A stretch of DNA of 64,000 nt. It comes from Rothia kristinae NBRC 15354 (lineage in GTDB: Bacteria > Actinomycetota > Actinomycetes > Actinomycetales > Micrococcaceae). The DNA lies in contig NZ_BCSM01000001.1 in NCBI RefSeq assembly GCF_001570865.1, positions 124,001 to 188,000 of the forward strand, read 5' to 3'. The position numbers and the translations under genes are program-made. The notes under the pieces were generated by a model. That model saw nothing but the letters and a program-made list of their open reading frames with translations, was not told where the DNA came from and ran no database searches. The first letter of the stretch is position 1; the number at the start of each line of letters is the position of its first letter. Of this stretch, positions 38,863 to 47,282 are shown piece after piece.

Positions 38863-39363
38863 ATGTCCCTGATCCGCAAGTTCGCCCGGCCCCTCCTGGC
38901 CTCGACCTTCGTCTACGACGGCCTGCAGCGGCTGCGCGCCCCCGAGGGGCAGGAGTACCTGAAGCCCCTGGTGGACACCGCCGCCACCGCCGTGCCCCAG
39001 CTGCGTCCGCTGAAGGGCCAGGAGCAGCTGATCGGCCAGGCCGCGGCCGGCGCGCAGATCGGGGCCGCCGCCCTGTTCGGGCTGGGTCGCTTCCCCCGCC
39101 TGTCCTCCGCCGTGCTGCTGGCCGCCGGCGCCCTGAACGCCTACACGGACTTCCGCCGCGACCAGGCCCGCCACGAGGACGCCCTCGTCGCCGGCACCCT
39201 GAAGAACGTCTCCCTGGTGGGTGCGGTGGCCCTGACCGCCGTGGACACCGAGGGCAGCCCATCCCTGAAGTGGCGGGCCGAGAAGCTCGGTCACGACGTC
39301 GCCAAGAAGACCGACAAGATCACCAAGGACGTGAAGAAGAAGTCCGAGGACCTGCTGAGCTGA
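38863..39363 (+). CDS. DoxX-family membrane protein
   Basis: A 166-residue protein that fits the DoxX family: an N-terminal stretch with FARPLLASTFVYDGLQRL, then hydrophobic segments around AAAGAQIGAAALFGLGRFPRL and AAVLLAAGALNAYTDF, and a fourth near NVSLVGAVALTAVD. The C-terminus is Lys-rich (KKTDKITKDVKKK). DoxX proteins are linked to sulfur or redox stress at the membrane in Mycobacterium. The divergent placement next to sigH-rsrA agrees with that but does not prove it. GAGGAGG lies five bases before the ATG. Confidence 0.78.
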   Translation: MSLIRKFARPLLASTFVYDGLQRLRAPEGQEYLKPLVDTAATAVPQLRPLKGQEQLIGQAAAGAQIGAAALFGLGRFPRLSSAVLLAAGALNAYTDFRRDQARHEDALVAGTLKNVSLVGAVALTAVDTEGSPSLKWRAEKLGHDVAKKTDKITKDVKKKSEDLLS

Positions 39364-39396
39364 GCCCGGCAAGACGCCGCCCGCAGCAGGAAGAGC

Positions 39397-39428
39397 GCAG
39401 GGCCCCGCCGGGCACGGCGGGGCCCTGC
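39397..39428 (+). terminator. Terminator hairpin after the DoxX-like gene
   Basis: A 14-bp perfect stem (GCAGGGCCCCGCCG with its complement) around the tetraloop GGCA, 33 bases after the stop codon. Confidence 0.75.
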
Positions 39429-39492
39429 CGCGCACCATCCCCACCGCAGCCGGGTCGAGCCCGGCGCCGACCCAGGAGGATCCCGCCCGATC

Positions 39493-40899
39493 GTGAGCCC
39501 CCGTCACCCCGCCTCCGACCCGCAGCCGCATCACCCCGACCCCGCCGGGGCGACCGAGCACACGACTTCCGCCTCCGCCGATCCGATCCCCGATCCCTGG
39601 CCGGCCCCGCACCGCGGGACCGAGGGCCCGGTGCGCGCCGTCGTGGCGGTTCCCGGCTCCAAGTCCCTGACCAACCGCCACCTGCTGCTGGCCGCCATAG
39701 CCGACGCCCCGATGCGCATCCGCGGCGCTCTGGACTCGCGGGACTCCCGGCTGATGATCGACGCTCTGCGGGCCCTGGGCGCGCGCATCGAGCAGGAGGG
39801 GCGGGACCTGCTGATCACCCCGGTGCCCGAGGAGCCCTCGGGTCAGCCCGCCGTGATCGACGCCGGGCTGGCCGGCACGGTCATGCGCTTCATCCCCCCG
39901 CTGGCCGCGGCGCTGGGCCGCGGCCTCGTGCTGGACGGGGACGCGGCGGCCCGCAAGCGCCCGATGGGCCCGGTCCTGGAGGCCGTGCGCCAGCTGGGCG
40001 CCCGGGTGCACGAGGACGGCGAGGCGGGGGCCCTGCCGGTGCGGATCGTGCCCGGGACCGGCCCGGCCGCGTCCGAGCTGCGCATCGATGCCAGCGGATC
40101 CAGCCAGTTCCTCTCCGGGGTGCTGCTGGCGGCCGCCCTGCTGCCGGGGGGTCTCACGGTCCGCCACGTGGGTGAGCAGCTGCCCTCGGTGCCGCACGTG
40201 CGGATGACGGTGCAGGTGCTCGCCGAGTACGGCATCGACGTCGCCCACCCGGACCCGACCACGTGGGTGGTGCCCGCCGGGCGTCCGCGGGCCCACGACG
40301 CGGTGATCGAACCCGACCTGTCCAACGCCGGCCCGTTCCTGGCCGCCGCGGTGGTCACCGGCGGCGACGTCGAGATCCCCGACTGGCCGCAGCGCACCAC
40401 GCAGGGCGGAGACGCCTGGCGGGAGCTGCTGCCCCGCTTCGGGGCGAGCGTGCGGCGCACGCCCGACGGCGGCCTGCGGGTCACCGGGCCCGCGGGCGGG
40501 GCGCGCGCGCTCACCGCACCGGGTGAGATCGACCTGCGCGCCGCCGGGGAGATCGCTCCGACCGTCGCGGCGATCGCGGCCCTGTGCCCGGGGACCACGC
40601 GCCTGAGCGGCATCGCGCACCTGCGCGGACACGAGACCGATCGGCTCGCCGCCCTGGCCGCGGAGCTGACCCGCCTCGGGGCCGGCACCGAGGAGACGGC
40701 CGACGGGCTGGTCATCACCGGGCCCGCGCACCGGGCGGCCCGGATGCGCACCTACGAGGACCACCGGATGGCCACCGCCGCGGCCGTGCTCGGCCTCATC
40801 GTGCCCGGGGTGCTCGTGGAGAACGTCGCCACCACCGGCAAGACCCTGCCGGACTTCCCGGGCCTGTGGCGCCGGATGCTCGGGGAGGAGCGGGCATGA
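39493..40899 (+). CDS. aroA: 3-phosphoshikimate 1-carboxyvinyltransferase (EPSP synthase)
   Basis: A 468-residue enzyme joining phosphoenolpyruvate to shikimate-3-phosphate for aromatic amino acids. It has VPGSKSLTNRHLLLAAIA at the start of the fold, GLAGTVMRF, the DGDAAARKRPM segment, LRIDASGSSQFLSG and EDHRMATAAAVLGL near the end. The first 45 residues are a Pro/His-rich extension. GTG start with AGGAGG about twelve bases upstream. It overlaps rsgA (ATGA). aroA-rsgA near sigH is a conserved actinobacterial arrangement. Confidence 0.95.
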   Translation: MSPRHPASDPQPHHPDPAGATEHTTSASADPIPDPWPAPHRGTEGPVRAVVAVPGSKSLTNRHLLLAAIADAPMRIRGALDSRDSRLMIDALRALGARIEQEGRDLLITPVPEEPSGQPAVIDAGLAGTVMRFIPPLAAALGRGLVLDGDAAARKRPMGPVLEAVRQLGARVHEDGEAGALPVRIVPGTGPAASELRIDASGSSQFLSGVLLAAALLPGGLTVRHVGEQLPSVPHVRMTVQVLAEYGIDVAHPDPTTWVVPAGRPRAHDAVIEPDLSNAGPFLAAAVVTGGDVEIPDWPQRTTQGGDAWRELLPRFGASVRRTPDGGLRVTGPAGGARALTAPGEIDLRAAGEIAPTVAAIAALCPGTTRLSGIAHLRGHETDRLAALAAELTRLGAGTEETADGLVITGPAHRAARMRTYEDHRMATAAAVLGLIVPGVLVENVATTGKTLPDFPGLWRRMLGEERA

Positions 40900-42083
40900 G
40901 CCGGGGCATCCGCGGCTGGGACGAGTCCGATGTGCGCGTCCGCGCCAACAAGCGCGGCTCGCGCCCGCGCACCAAGGAGCGTCCGGCCCACGAGGACGCC
41001 GTCATCGGCCGGGTCGTGACCGTGGACCGCGGCCGCTACACCGCACGGATCGGCGAGGGCTCGACCGCTCGCGAGGTCACCGCCGTGCGGGCGAAGGACC
41101 TGCGGCGCACCCCCGTGGTCACCGGGGATCTGGTCGGGCTGGTCGGGGACGTCACGGGGGATCCGGGGAGTCTGGCGCGGCTGGTGCGCGTCCAGCCGCG
41201 GGAGACCGTGCTGCGGCGCAGCGCGGATGACACGGACCCGGTGGAGCGAGTGGTCGTCGCCAACGCGCAGATCCTGGTGATCGTCACCGCGGCCGCGGAT
41301 CCGCAGCCGCGCACGGGCTTCGTCGATCGCTCCATCGTCGCGGCCGTGCACGCCGGGCTGCGCCCGGTGCTGTGCGTGACCAAGACCGATCTGGCCGACC
41401 CCGCGCCGCTGCTGTCCTACTACGCCGGCACCGACCTGCCCATCCTGCTCAGCCGCCGGGACGAGGCGCCCGAGGCGGCGCCGGAGACACCGGCGGCTCC
41501 GGCGAAAGCGACCGACGACGCGGCTGCCGACGACGCAGCTGCCATCGACGAGGCACAGAGCCGGAGCCTGCCCCTGGACGGGCGGCTGCTGGCGGATCTG
41601 CGGGCGCTGCTGGATGGCCGGGTCTCCGTGCTGCTGGGTCACTCCGGCGTCGGCAAGTCCACGCTGGTCAACGCCCTGACCGGGGCGCGCCGCTCGACCG
41701 GCGGGGTCAACGCCGTGACCGGCCGGGGACGCCACACCTCCTCCTCCGCCCTGGCGCTGCAGCCGGCCTGGGGCGAGCCTGGCACGTGGATCATCGACAC
41801 CCCGGGCATCCGCTCCTTCGGCCTGGCCCACGTGCCCGCCGAGGGCATCGTCGCTGCCTTCGAGGACCTGGCCCCCGGAGCGGCGGCCTGTCCCAAGGGC
41901 TGCACCCATGCCGCGGACGCGATCGGCTGCGGCATCGCCGAGCGGGTGGCCTCGAGGGCGGCGGGCCCTGCCGGTGCGGCCCGGCTGGACTCCCTGCGCC
42001 GGCTGCTCGGGGTGGAGGCGCCCGACGGCGTGGCGGGGACCAAGCGCTTGGGGGCCGGGGCCGACGAGGATCCCGTGCGATAG
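40896..42083 (+). CDS. rsgA: Ribosome small-subunit-dependent GTPase RsgA
   Basis: A 395-residue circularly permuted GTPase that acts late in 30S subunit maturation. An OB-fold N-terminal region is followed by G motifs in permuted order: TKTD (G4), then GHSGVGKST (G1), then DTPG (G3). The C-terminal zinc knuckle contains CPKGCTHAADAIGC. An Ala/Asp/Glu-rich insertion of about 40 residues lies between G4 and G1. Start ATG overlaps the aroA stop. Confidence 0.95.
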   Translation: MSRGIRGWDESDVRVRANKRGSRPRTKERPAHEDAVIGRVVTVDRGRYTARIGEGSTAREVTAVRAKDLRRTPVVTGDLVGLVGDVTGDPGSLARLVRVQPRETVLRRSADDTDPVERVVVANAQILVIVTAAADPQPRTGFVDRSIVAAVHAGLRPVLCVTKTDLADPAPLLSYYAGTDLPILLSRRDEAPEAAPETPAAPAKATDDAAADDAAAIDEAQSRSLPLDGRLLADLRALLDGRVSVLLGHSGVGKSTLVNALTGARRSTGGVNAVTGRGRHTSSSALALQPAWGEPGTWIIDTPGIRSFGLAHVPAEGIVAAFEDLAPGAAACPKGCTHAADAIGCGIAERVASRAAGPAGAARLDSLRRLLGVEAPDGVAGTKRLGAGADEDPVR

Positions 42084-42086
42084 CCT
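42081..42086 (+). promoter_or_regulatory. -10 hexamer of hisN (leaderless)
   Basis: TAGCCT overlaps the end of rsgA and stops seven bases before the hisN ATG. hisN may thus have its own leaderless transcript in addition to read-through from aroA-rsgA. Confidence 0.45.
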
Positions 42087-42093
42087 GGTGGCC

Positions 42094-42903
42094 ATGACTG
42101 CGACCAGCCCCTACAACGACGATCTGCGCCTGGCGCACGTCATCGCCGATGCCGTGGACCGCTACACCCTCGCGCGGTTCCAGGCCCAGGACTTCACCGT
42201 GGAGACCAAACCGGATCTGACCCCGGTGACGGAGGCGGACCGCGAGGCCGAGCAGCTGATCCGCTCGCATCTGGCCCGGGCCCGCACCCGGGATGCGGTG
42301 CTGGGCGAGGAGTTCGGCGCCAGCGGCTCCTCCCCCCGCCAGTGGGTCATCGACCCGATCGACGGGACGAAGAACTACGTCCGCGGGGTCCCGGTGTGGG
42401 CGACGCTGATCGCGCTGCTGGATCAGGGCGAGCCCGTGGTCGGTCTGGTCTCCGCCCCGGCCCTGCAGCGGCGCTGGTGGGCCGCATCGGGCTCGGGCGC
42501 GTACACCGGCCGGTCTCTGACGAAGGCCCAGCGCATCCGGGTCTCGGAGGTCACCGACCTCGCCGACGCCTCGCTGTCCTTCTCCTCGCTGAGCGGCTGG
42601 CGCCAGCTGGGGCTGCGGGAGCGGTTCCTGGAGCTGACGGATGCGGTGTGGCGGGTGCGCGGCTTCGGGGATTTCTGGTCGCACTGCCTGGTGGCCGAAG
42701 GCAGTGCGGACCTCTCCGCCGAGCCCGAGCTGAACCTGCACGATATGGCCGCCCTGGTGCCGATCGTCACCGAGGCCGGCGGGCGCTTCACCGCCCTGGA
42801 CGGCACCCCCGGCCCGCACGGGGGCAGCGCGCTGGTCAGCAACGGCGCCCTGCACGAGGCGGCCCTGGATCTGCTGGGCACCCGGGCCGAGTCCCGGGAC
42901 TGA
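42094..42903 (+). CDS. hisN: Histidinol-phosphatase of the inositol monophosphatase family
   Basis: A 269-residue metal-dependent phosphatase. The first metal ligand site lies in VLGEEFG and the family signature is WVIDPIDGTKNYVRG near residue 86. The second, near the C-terminus, reads ELNLHDMAALVPIVTEAGG, where the usual WD pair is HD. HisN dephosphorylates histidinol phosphate in histidine synthesis. The aroA-rsgA-hisN order is the actinobacterial one. Related enzymes use inositol phosphate or PAP, so substrate is inferred from context. Confidence 0.88.
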   Translation: MTATSPYNDDLRLAHVIADAVDRYTLARFQAQDFTVETKPDLTPVTEADREAEQLIRSHLARARTRDAVLGEEFGASGSSPRQWVIDPIDGTKNYVRGVPVWATLIALLDQGEPVVGLVSAPALQRRWWAASGSGAYTGRSLTKAQRIRVSEVTDLADASLSFSSLSGWRQLGLRERFLELTDAVWRVRGFGDFWSHCLVAEGSADLSAEPELNLHDMAALVPIVTEAGGRFTALDGTPGPHGGSALVSNGALHEAALDLLGTRAESRD

Positions 42904-43020
42904 CCCCCTGAGATACCGGATGCGTGAGAAGCCGGGGATCGTGCTGAGATACCGCACGGCGGGACGCATCTGAAGCACCAACAGCGCATCTCAACAGGAA
43001 CCCGCCCGCTCCCGAGTGTG
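42904..43020. repeat. Short direct and inverted repeats after hisN
   Basis: CTGAGATACCG occurs at 42908-42918 and again at 42944-42954. GATGCGT (42919-42925) is inverted as ACGCATC (42964-42970), and ATCTCA at 42988-42993 complements TGAGAT in both direct repeats. No ORF fits. The role is unknown; it may be a structured 3' UTR. Confidence 0.4.
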
Positions 43021-43060
43021 CAGCGACCCCCGTGCCCCTCACGGGGCGCGGGGGTCGCTG
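43021..43060. terminator. Bidirectional terminator between hisN and the Gly/Gln/Tyr-rich gene
   Basis: A 12-bp outer stem (CAGCGACCCCCG with CGGGGGTCGCTG) and an inner 5-bp stem around the loop TCAC, lying between convergent genes. Confidence 0.8.
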
Positions 43061-43081
43061 CGGTTCCCGGGCCGAACCGGG

Positions 43082-43882
43082 TCAGATGCCGATGCCGTCC
43101 TGGACGCACTGCTCGTAGCCGTACGAATCCGGGGAGCCGCACTCCTCGGAGACCTCGGCGTACAGGGCCGCGACGAGGACGATCATGAGGATCCCGAGGA
43201 TCAGCCCCAGGCCGCCGGTGCACAGACCGATGATGCCCATGACCTTCCCTGAGCCGCCGCGGGTCCCGGAGCGACCCACCGCGCGCAGGGCGAGGATGCC
43301 CAGGACGATCGCGGCGATCGCGGCCAGCATCGGCAGGTAGAGCCAGAAGAAGACGAGGCTGACCCCGCCGCAGATCAGCGAAGCCAGTCCGAGCCCCCAG
43401 CCGGCCGGGCGTCCACCGACGGAGCCCGGCACCCCATAGGAGGCCCCGTACGGGGCGTAGGCGGTGGGGTATCCGGAGGATGAGGATTCGCCGTAGCCCT
43501 GCGGGGCGGAGGTCGCGCCGACGCCGGGACCGGTCTGGGAGGGCTGCCCGTAGCCGTACGGGGCGTAGGAGGACTGGCCGTCGTTCTGTCCGTAGCCGTT
43601 CGAGGCGTAGCCGTTCTGCCCATAGCTGTTCTGCCCGTAGCCGCTCTGGCCGTAGGAAGGCTGACCAGAGGAGGGCTGCTGCCCGTAGCCGTACGGGGCG
43701 TAGGGCGGCTGGCCGCCGCCGGCTTGTCCGGAGGGGCCCTGTCCGTAGGGAGTCTGGCCGGAGCTCGCCTGCTCCTCGCCGGTGCGCTCGGAGGCGGCCT
43801 GGCCGTATCGGGGTGGGGTCGAGGCGCTCTCGCCGGGGGTCCCGGCGGCGTCGTTCTGGGAATCGCGGGGGTTCTCGGTCAT
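43082..43882 (-). CDS. DUF4190-type membrane protein with Gly/Gln/Tyr-rich N-terminal domain
   Basis: A 266-residue protein. Residues 1 to about 160 are low-complexity, built from YGQ, SGYGQN and YAPYGYGQ units. Residues about 165-250 contain two to three membrane helices (GWGLGLASLICGGVSLVFFWLYLP and VMGIIGLCTGGLGLILGILMIVLVAALY) in the DUF4190 pattern. A short tail follows with two cysteines (CGSPDSYGYEQC). The function is unknown. Tyr/Gln-rich segments like this can self-associate. The ATG has CAGGAGGAG upstream. Confidence 0.75.
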   Translation of the reverse strand: MTENPRDSQNDAAGTPGESASTPPRYGQAASERTGEEQASSGQTPYGQGPSGQAGGGQPPYAPYGYGQQPSSGQPSYGQSGYGQNSYGQNGYASNGYGQNDGQSSYAPYGYGQPSQTGPGVGATSAPQGYGESSSSGYPTAYAPYGASYGVPGSVGGRPAGWGLGLASLICGGVSLVFFWLYLPMLAAIAAIVLGILALRAVGRSGTRGGSGKVMGIIGLCTGGLGLILGILMIVLVAALYAEVSEECGSPDSYGYEQCVQDGIGI

Positions 43883-44002
43883 GGCTCCTCCTGGAAGGTG
43901 GTCGCGGGATGGTGTGGGTACGGGGCGAAAGGGTGCCTTAACGACCGTGAGGCGCGGCATCGATCCCTCACGGGAACGACGCCGCGCCTCACGGCGACGG
44001 GG

Positions 44003-44372
44003 TGGAGATGCGGGGAATCGAACCCCGGTCCGATGCAGGATTGGCAGGGTTTCTCCGGGCGCAGTGTGCGTCACGGTGTTCTCGGCTCCGGCACTCCCGC
44101 ACACGGGTTGCCGCCGAACCTATCCGCATGAGTGTTCCCCAGCCCCCTGCGGAGAGGGACTGGAGCAGTGGCTTCCTCAGCTGATGCTAGGAACCGGGGC
44201 GGAAGCGACCCCGGGCTAGCAGACTGCTCAGGCTACTTACGCAGCGAGAGCGAAGTCAGTGCGCTTTTCAGATTTGGCACTTATTGGTGTGCAGAGGACA
44301 TTAACGAGATGACTCTGCGTTCTCGGCCCGCTTCACCTGCCGCAGCTGGCATCGTCGAAACCGATCATCCCC
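44003..44372 (-). ncRNA. ssrA: tmRNA (SsrA)
   Basis: The 370-base RNA rescues stalled ribosomes with SmpB. The 5' end GGGGATG pairs with CATCTCC at the 3' end to form the acceptor stem. The 5' part continues with GATCGGTTTCGACG. The T arm is seen in GGGGTTCGATTCCCCG. After the discriminator A the genome reads CCC, so the CCA end is not encoded. The tag frame begins with GCC and encodes AKSEKRTDFALAA, then TAA. smpB is the next gene upstream. Confidence 0.95.
44237..44278 (-). CDS. tmRNA proteolysis tag AKSEKRTDFALAA
   Basis: Thirteen codons and TAA inside the tmRNA. The resume codon is GCC, preceded by CAATAAGT. The ending ALAA is recognised by ClpXP-type proteases. The tag is added to nascent chains on stalled ribosomes. 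Confidence 0.9.
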   Translation of the reverse strand, partial: AKSEKRTDFALAA

Positions 44373-44402
44373 GTATGCGATTCTCAATCAGCATCCGCAC
44401 CG

Positions 44403-44425
44403 CGACGGGACCGGAGGGCCCGTCG
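44403..44425 (-). terminator. Possible terminator between smpB and ssrA
   Basis: A 7-bp perfect stem (CGACGGG with CCCGTCG) and a 9-base loop lie between the smpB stop and the tmRNA 5' end. It is modest in strength and could equally be part of the ssrA upstream region. Confidence 0.35.
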
Positions 44426-44476
44426 GTGATGCGGTTCCTCCTACTCTACCGCCTCGACGCGCGGAGGGGAAGGGGC

Positions 44477-44977
44477 TCAGCCGAGGTTCCGGTAGCGCAT
44501 CGCCCGCTGGGCCTCACGCTTGTCCTGCGCCTCGCGCAGGGCGTGGCGCTTGTCGTACTCCCGCCTGCCCTGGGCCAGGGCGATCTCCACCTTGGCCCGC
44601 CCGTCCCGGAAGTACAGCTGCAGCGGGATGATCGTGTAGCCGGTCTCCTTGCCCTTCTGCTCCAGGCGCCGCAGCTCGGTGCGGTGCAGCAGCAGCTTGC
44701 GGCGGCGTCGGGCGGCGTGATTGGTCCAGGAGCCGTGCCCGTACTCGGCGATGTGGATGTTCTCCAGCCACAGCTCGCCACCGGTGAACTGGCAGAAGCC
44801 GTCCACGATGGAGGCCCCGCCGTCGCGCAGGGACTTCACCTCGGTGCCCAGCAGGACGACGCCGGCCTCGTAGGTGTCGATGAGGTTGTAGTCGTGCCGG
44901 GCCCGGCGGTTCGTCGCGATGACCTGGCGCCCGTCGGCCGTCTCGCGCAGGCCCTTCTTCTTCTTGGTCGCTGCCAT
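44477..44977 (-). CDS. smpB: SsrA-binding protein SmpB
   Basis: A 166-residue tmRNA partner protein. It shows [31 protein letters not shown] at the start of the beta barrel, then [33 protein letters not shown] and the C-terminal basic tail [19 protein letters not shown]. SmpB brings tmRNA into the ribosome A site. It lies nine bases after prfB, with ssrA directly downstream. In Mycobacterium ftsE and ftsX separate prfB and smpB. They are absent here. Confidence 0.97.
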   Translation of the reverse strand: MAATKKKKGLRETADGRQVIATNRRARHDYNLIDTYEAGVVLLGTEVKSLRDGGASIVDGFCQFTGGELWLENIHIAEYGHGSWTNHAARRRRKLLLHRTELRRLEQKGKETGYTIIPLQLYFRDGRAKVEIALAQGRREYDKRHALREAQDKREAQRAMRYRNLG

Positions 44978-44986
44978 TCCTCGGTC

Positions 44987-46105
44987 TCAGTCGTTCTGTT
45001 CGTGGCGGGTCCCGGCCCGCCAGCGGATCCCGGCGTCGATGAAGTCCTCGATGTTCCCGTCGAACACGGCCGCCGGGTTGCCCTGCTCGTGATTGGTCCG
45101 CAGGTCCTTGACCATCTGGTACGGATTGAGCACGTAGGAGCGCATCTGATCCCCCCAGGAGGCCTTGACGTCCCCGGCCAGCTCCTTCTTCTTGGCGTTC
45201 TCCTCCTCCCGCCGCTGCAGCAGCAGGCGGGACTGGAGCACGCGCAGGGCGGCGGCGCGGTTCTGGATCTGGGACTTCTCGTTCTGCATGGACACCACGA
45301 TGCCGGTGGGGATGTGGGTCATGCGCACCGCGGAGTCCGTGGTGTTCACGGACTGCCCGCCGGGCCCGGAGGAGCGGAACACATCCACCTTGATCTCGTT
45401 CTCCGGGATCTCGATGGAGTCGGTCTGCTCGATCAGCGGGATGACCTCCACCGCGGCGAAGGAGGTCTGGCGCCGGCCCTGGTTGTCGAAGGGGCTGATG
45501 CGCACCAGCCGGTGCGTGCCGGCCTCCACGGACAGCCGCCCGAAGGAGTAGGGGGCCTTGACCTCGAAGGTCGCGGACTTCAGCCCGGCCTCCTCGGCGT
45601 AGGAGGTGTCCAGGACCTTGGTGGGGTACCCGTTCTTCTCCGCCCAGCGCAGGTACATGCGCATGAGCATCTCCGCGAAGTCCGCGGCGTCCACTCCCCC
45701 GGCCCCGGCGCGGATGGTCACCACGGCCTCACGGGGGTCGTACTCCCCGGAGAGCAGGGTGACGACCTCCAGGTCCGTCAGCGCCTTGGAGATCGAGGCC
45801 AGCTCGGTCTCGGCCTCGGCGAGCATCTCCGGGGCGTCCTCCTCCGCGGCCAGCTCCACCATGGTCTCCAGGTCCTCGATGCGCCCGCCCAGTCGGGTCA
45901 GCCGCTCCAGTTCGGACTGCTTGTGCGAGAGCTGGGAGGTGACCGCCTGGGCGGCGTCGGGATCATCCCAGAGATCCGGGGCCGCGGCGGCTTCCGAGAG
46001 CCGGGCGATGTCCTCGCGCAGGGCCGGGACGTCGCTGACCTGCTCGATCTGGGAGTACGTGTCCCGCAGCTGCTGGATCTCGGCGGTGAAGTCGGTGGAA
46101 GCCAT
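44987..46105 (-). CDS. prfB: Peptide chain release factor 2
   Basis: A 372-residue class I release factor for UGA and UAA. The catalytic GGQ lies near residue 249 in [17 protein letters not shown]. The reading frame is continuous from ATG, so there is no programmed +1 frameshift of the E. coli type. A TAGAAT -10 hexamer ends eight bases before the ATG, so the transcript is probably leaderless. It shares the GGQ segment with RF1 (8750-9829) and should also be a PrmC substrate. Confidence 0.96.
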   Translation of the reverse strand: MASTDFTAEIQQLRDTYSQIEQVSDVPALREDIARLSEAAAAPDLWDDPDAAQAVTSQLSHKQSELERLTRLGGRIEDLETMVELAAEEDAPEMLAEAETELASISKALTDLEVVTLLSGEYDPREAVVTIRAGAGGVDAADFAEMLMRMYLRWAEKNGYPTKVLDTSYAEEAGLKSATFEVKAPYSFGRLSVEAGTHRLVRISPFDNQGRRQTSFAAVEVIPLIEQTDSIEIPENEIKVDVFRSSGPGGQSVNTTDSAVRMTHIPTGIVVSMQNEKSQIQNRAAALRVLQSRLLLQRREEENAKKKELAGDVKASWGDQMRSYVLNPYQMVKDLRTNHEQGNPAAVFDGNIEDFIDAGIRWRAGTRHEQND

Positions 46106-46113
46106 AGGGCCCC

Positions 46114-46119
46114 ATTCTA
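46114..46119 (-). promoter_or_regulatory. -10 hexamer of prfB (leaderless)
   Basis: TAGAAT on the minus strand, eight bases before the prfB ATG. Confidence 0.55.
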
Positions 46120-46329
46120 GCCGATGCCGACTGGGCGGGCCCCGAAGACTCCGGGGTCTCGTGGGCGGCCGAGGCGATCAGCACGCTCGTCGAGTCCCCG
46201 GCGGGGATCTTTCCGAAGGCGTCATTCACCACCGCCCGTCACCGTCACTGCGAACCGGGATCTGGCGTCGGCGCGCCGGGACGAGCTCACCCGATCCGCT
46301 CAGCTGGCCCCTTGCTCCGGAACGACGAC

Positions 46330-46851
46330 TCAGCGGGTGAGCACCACTCGGGCGCTGCTCTCGGCCCGGATCCGCACCCCGTCGGGCACGACCCACCCGA
46401 CCAGCGGCGGGTGGGCTCGCGCCGTGAGCTCGACCCTCGCGGTGCTCGCGTCCACGGCCCCGGTGCCCGGGGCGATGGCCACGGCATCCACCCCGTGGCC
46501 GACTCCTCCGATCACCTCCTGCGTGGCCGTGGTCACCTGTCCCGGATCCAGCATGACCCCGGATTGAGCTCCGTCCGCATCGAAGCCGGCGACCCGAGTG
46601 GTGGCGGCGTCCGCGCACTGGTCCGCCAGCAGCTGCAGCTTGCGCTGCTCGATGTACACGGAGCTGACGGCCATGACGGTGACGCTGAGCAGCAGCAGAA
46701 TCACGCACAGCCCGAGGGCCAGGACCCCGACGGCTCCGCGCTCCGCCTCCTCGCCCCGGGTGCCGGCCCGCCGCCGACTCACCGTGCCTGGCGCCCGCGG
46801 TGCTCCGGCACGGCGGCCTCCGGCGGGCGTCATGCGGTCGGTGATGCTCAT
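46330..46851 (-). CDS. TadG-like pilus assembly protein
   Basis: A 173-residue protein. After an Arg-rich start, ERGAVGVLALGLCVILLLLSV forms one membrane helix that opens a TadE/TadG-type region (QRKLQLLADQCADAATTRVAG). The outer domain has no known motif. TadG-type minor pilins help Tad pilus assembly. Last gene of the Tad operon, with an ATGA overlap to the TadE-like gene before it. It is 224 bases upstream of prfB. Confidence 0.75.
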   Translation of the reverse strand: MSITDRMTPAGGRRAGAPRAPGTVSRRRAGTRGEEAERGAVGVLALGLCVILLLLSVTVMAVSSVYIEQRKLQLLADQCADAATTRVAGFDADGAQSGVMLDPGQVTTATQEVIGGVGHGVDAVAIAPGTGAVDASTARVELTARAHPPLVGWVVPDGVRIRAESSARVVLTR

Positions 46852-47282
46852 TCGTACTTCCCTCCCCAGGAGGCCAGCTCCGAGGTCATGGTCATGACAC
46901 CGCGATCCGAGACCCAGCCGAGCAGCGGGGCATCCACCCCGACGCTGACCCGGACCCGGATGCTGCGCTGGCCCGAGCAGTCTCCGACGCAGGACAGCTC
47001 GGCGCTCACCTGCTGCGGGTCCACGCCGTAGTCGCGGGCCGCGAAGCGGGCGGCCTCCTGCGCCGCGGCACCGGAGACCTCCGAGCGATCCCCGGCCTCG
47101 ATGACCTGCAGGGACTGCTGGGCCGCGGCGACCGCCGCGTAGGCCCCCGACTGGGCGTGGGAGATGGCCAGCAGGGCGTAGACCGTCGGGATCATCAGCA
47201 TGACGGCGAGGAAGACGAACTCGATGATCGCGTTGCCCCGCTCGGCCGCGTGCCGGCCCCGCGGCTCAGGGGAGGATCGCAT
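46848..47282 (-). CDS. TadE-like pseudopilin, second copy
   Basis: A 144-residue protein with the TadE signature AERGNAIIEFVFLAVMLMIP, that is a Glu a few residues into the single N-terminal membrane helix. A small extracellular domain follows, with two cysteines (CVGDC). TadE-like minor pilins are needed for Tad pilus assembly. The start overlaps the previous gene by 17 bases, so translation is coupled. Confidence 0.75.
   Translation of the reverse strand: MRSSPEPRGRHAAERGNAIIEFVFLAVMLMIPTVYALLAISHAQSGAYAAVAAAQQSLQVIEAGDRSEVSGAAAQEAARFAARDYGVDPQQVSAELSCVGDCSGQRSIRVRVSVGVDAPLLGWVSDRGVMTMTSELASWGGKYE

Noticed and set aside
44987..46105. Programmed frameshift in prfB
   Set aside because: The frame is continuous from ATG to stop and no CTTTGA-type slip site is needed.
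44132..46120. A 662-codon plus-strand frame over tmRNA, smpB and prfB
   Set aside because: It runs antisense to three certain genes and has shadow-type composition.
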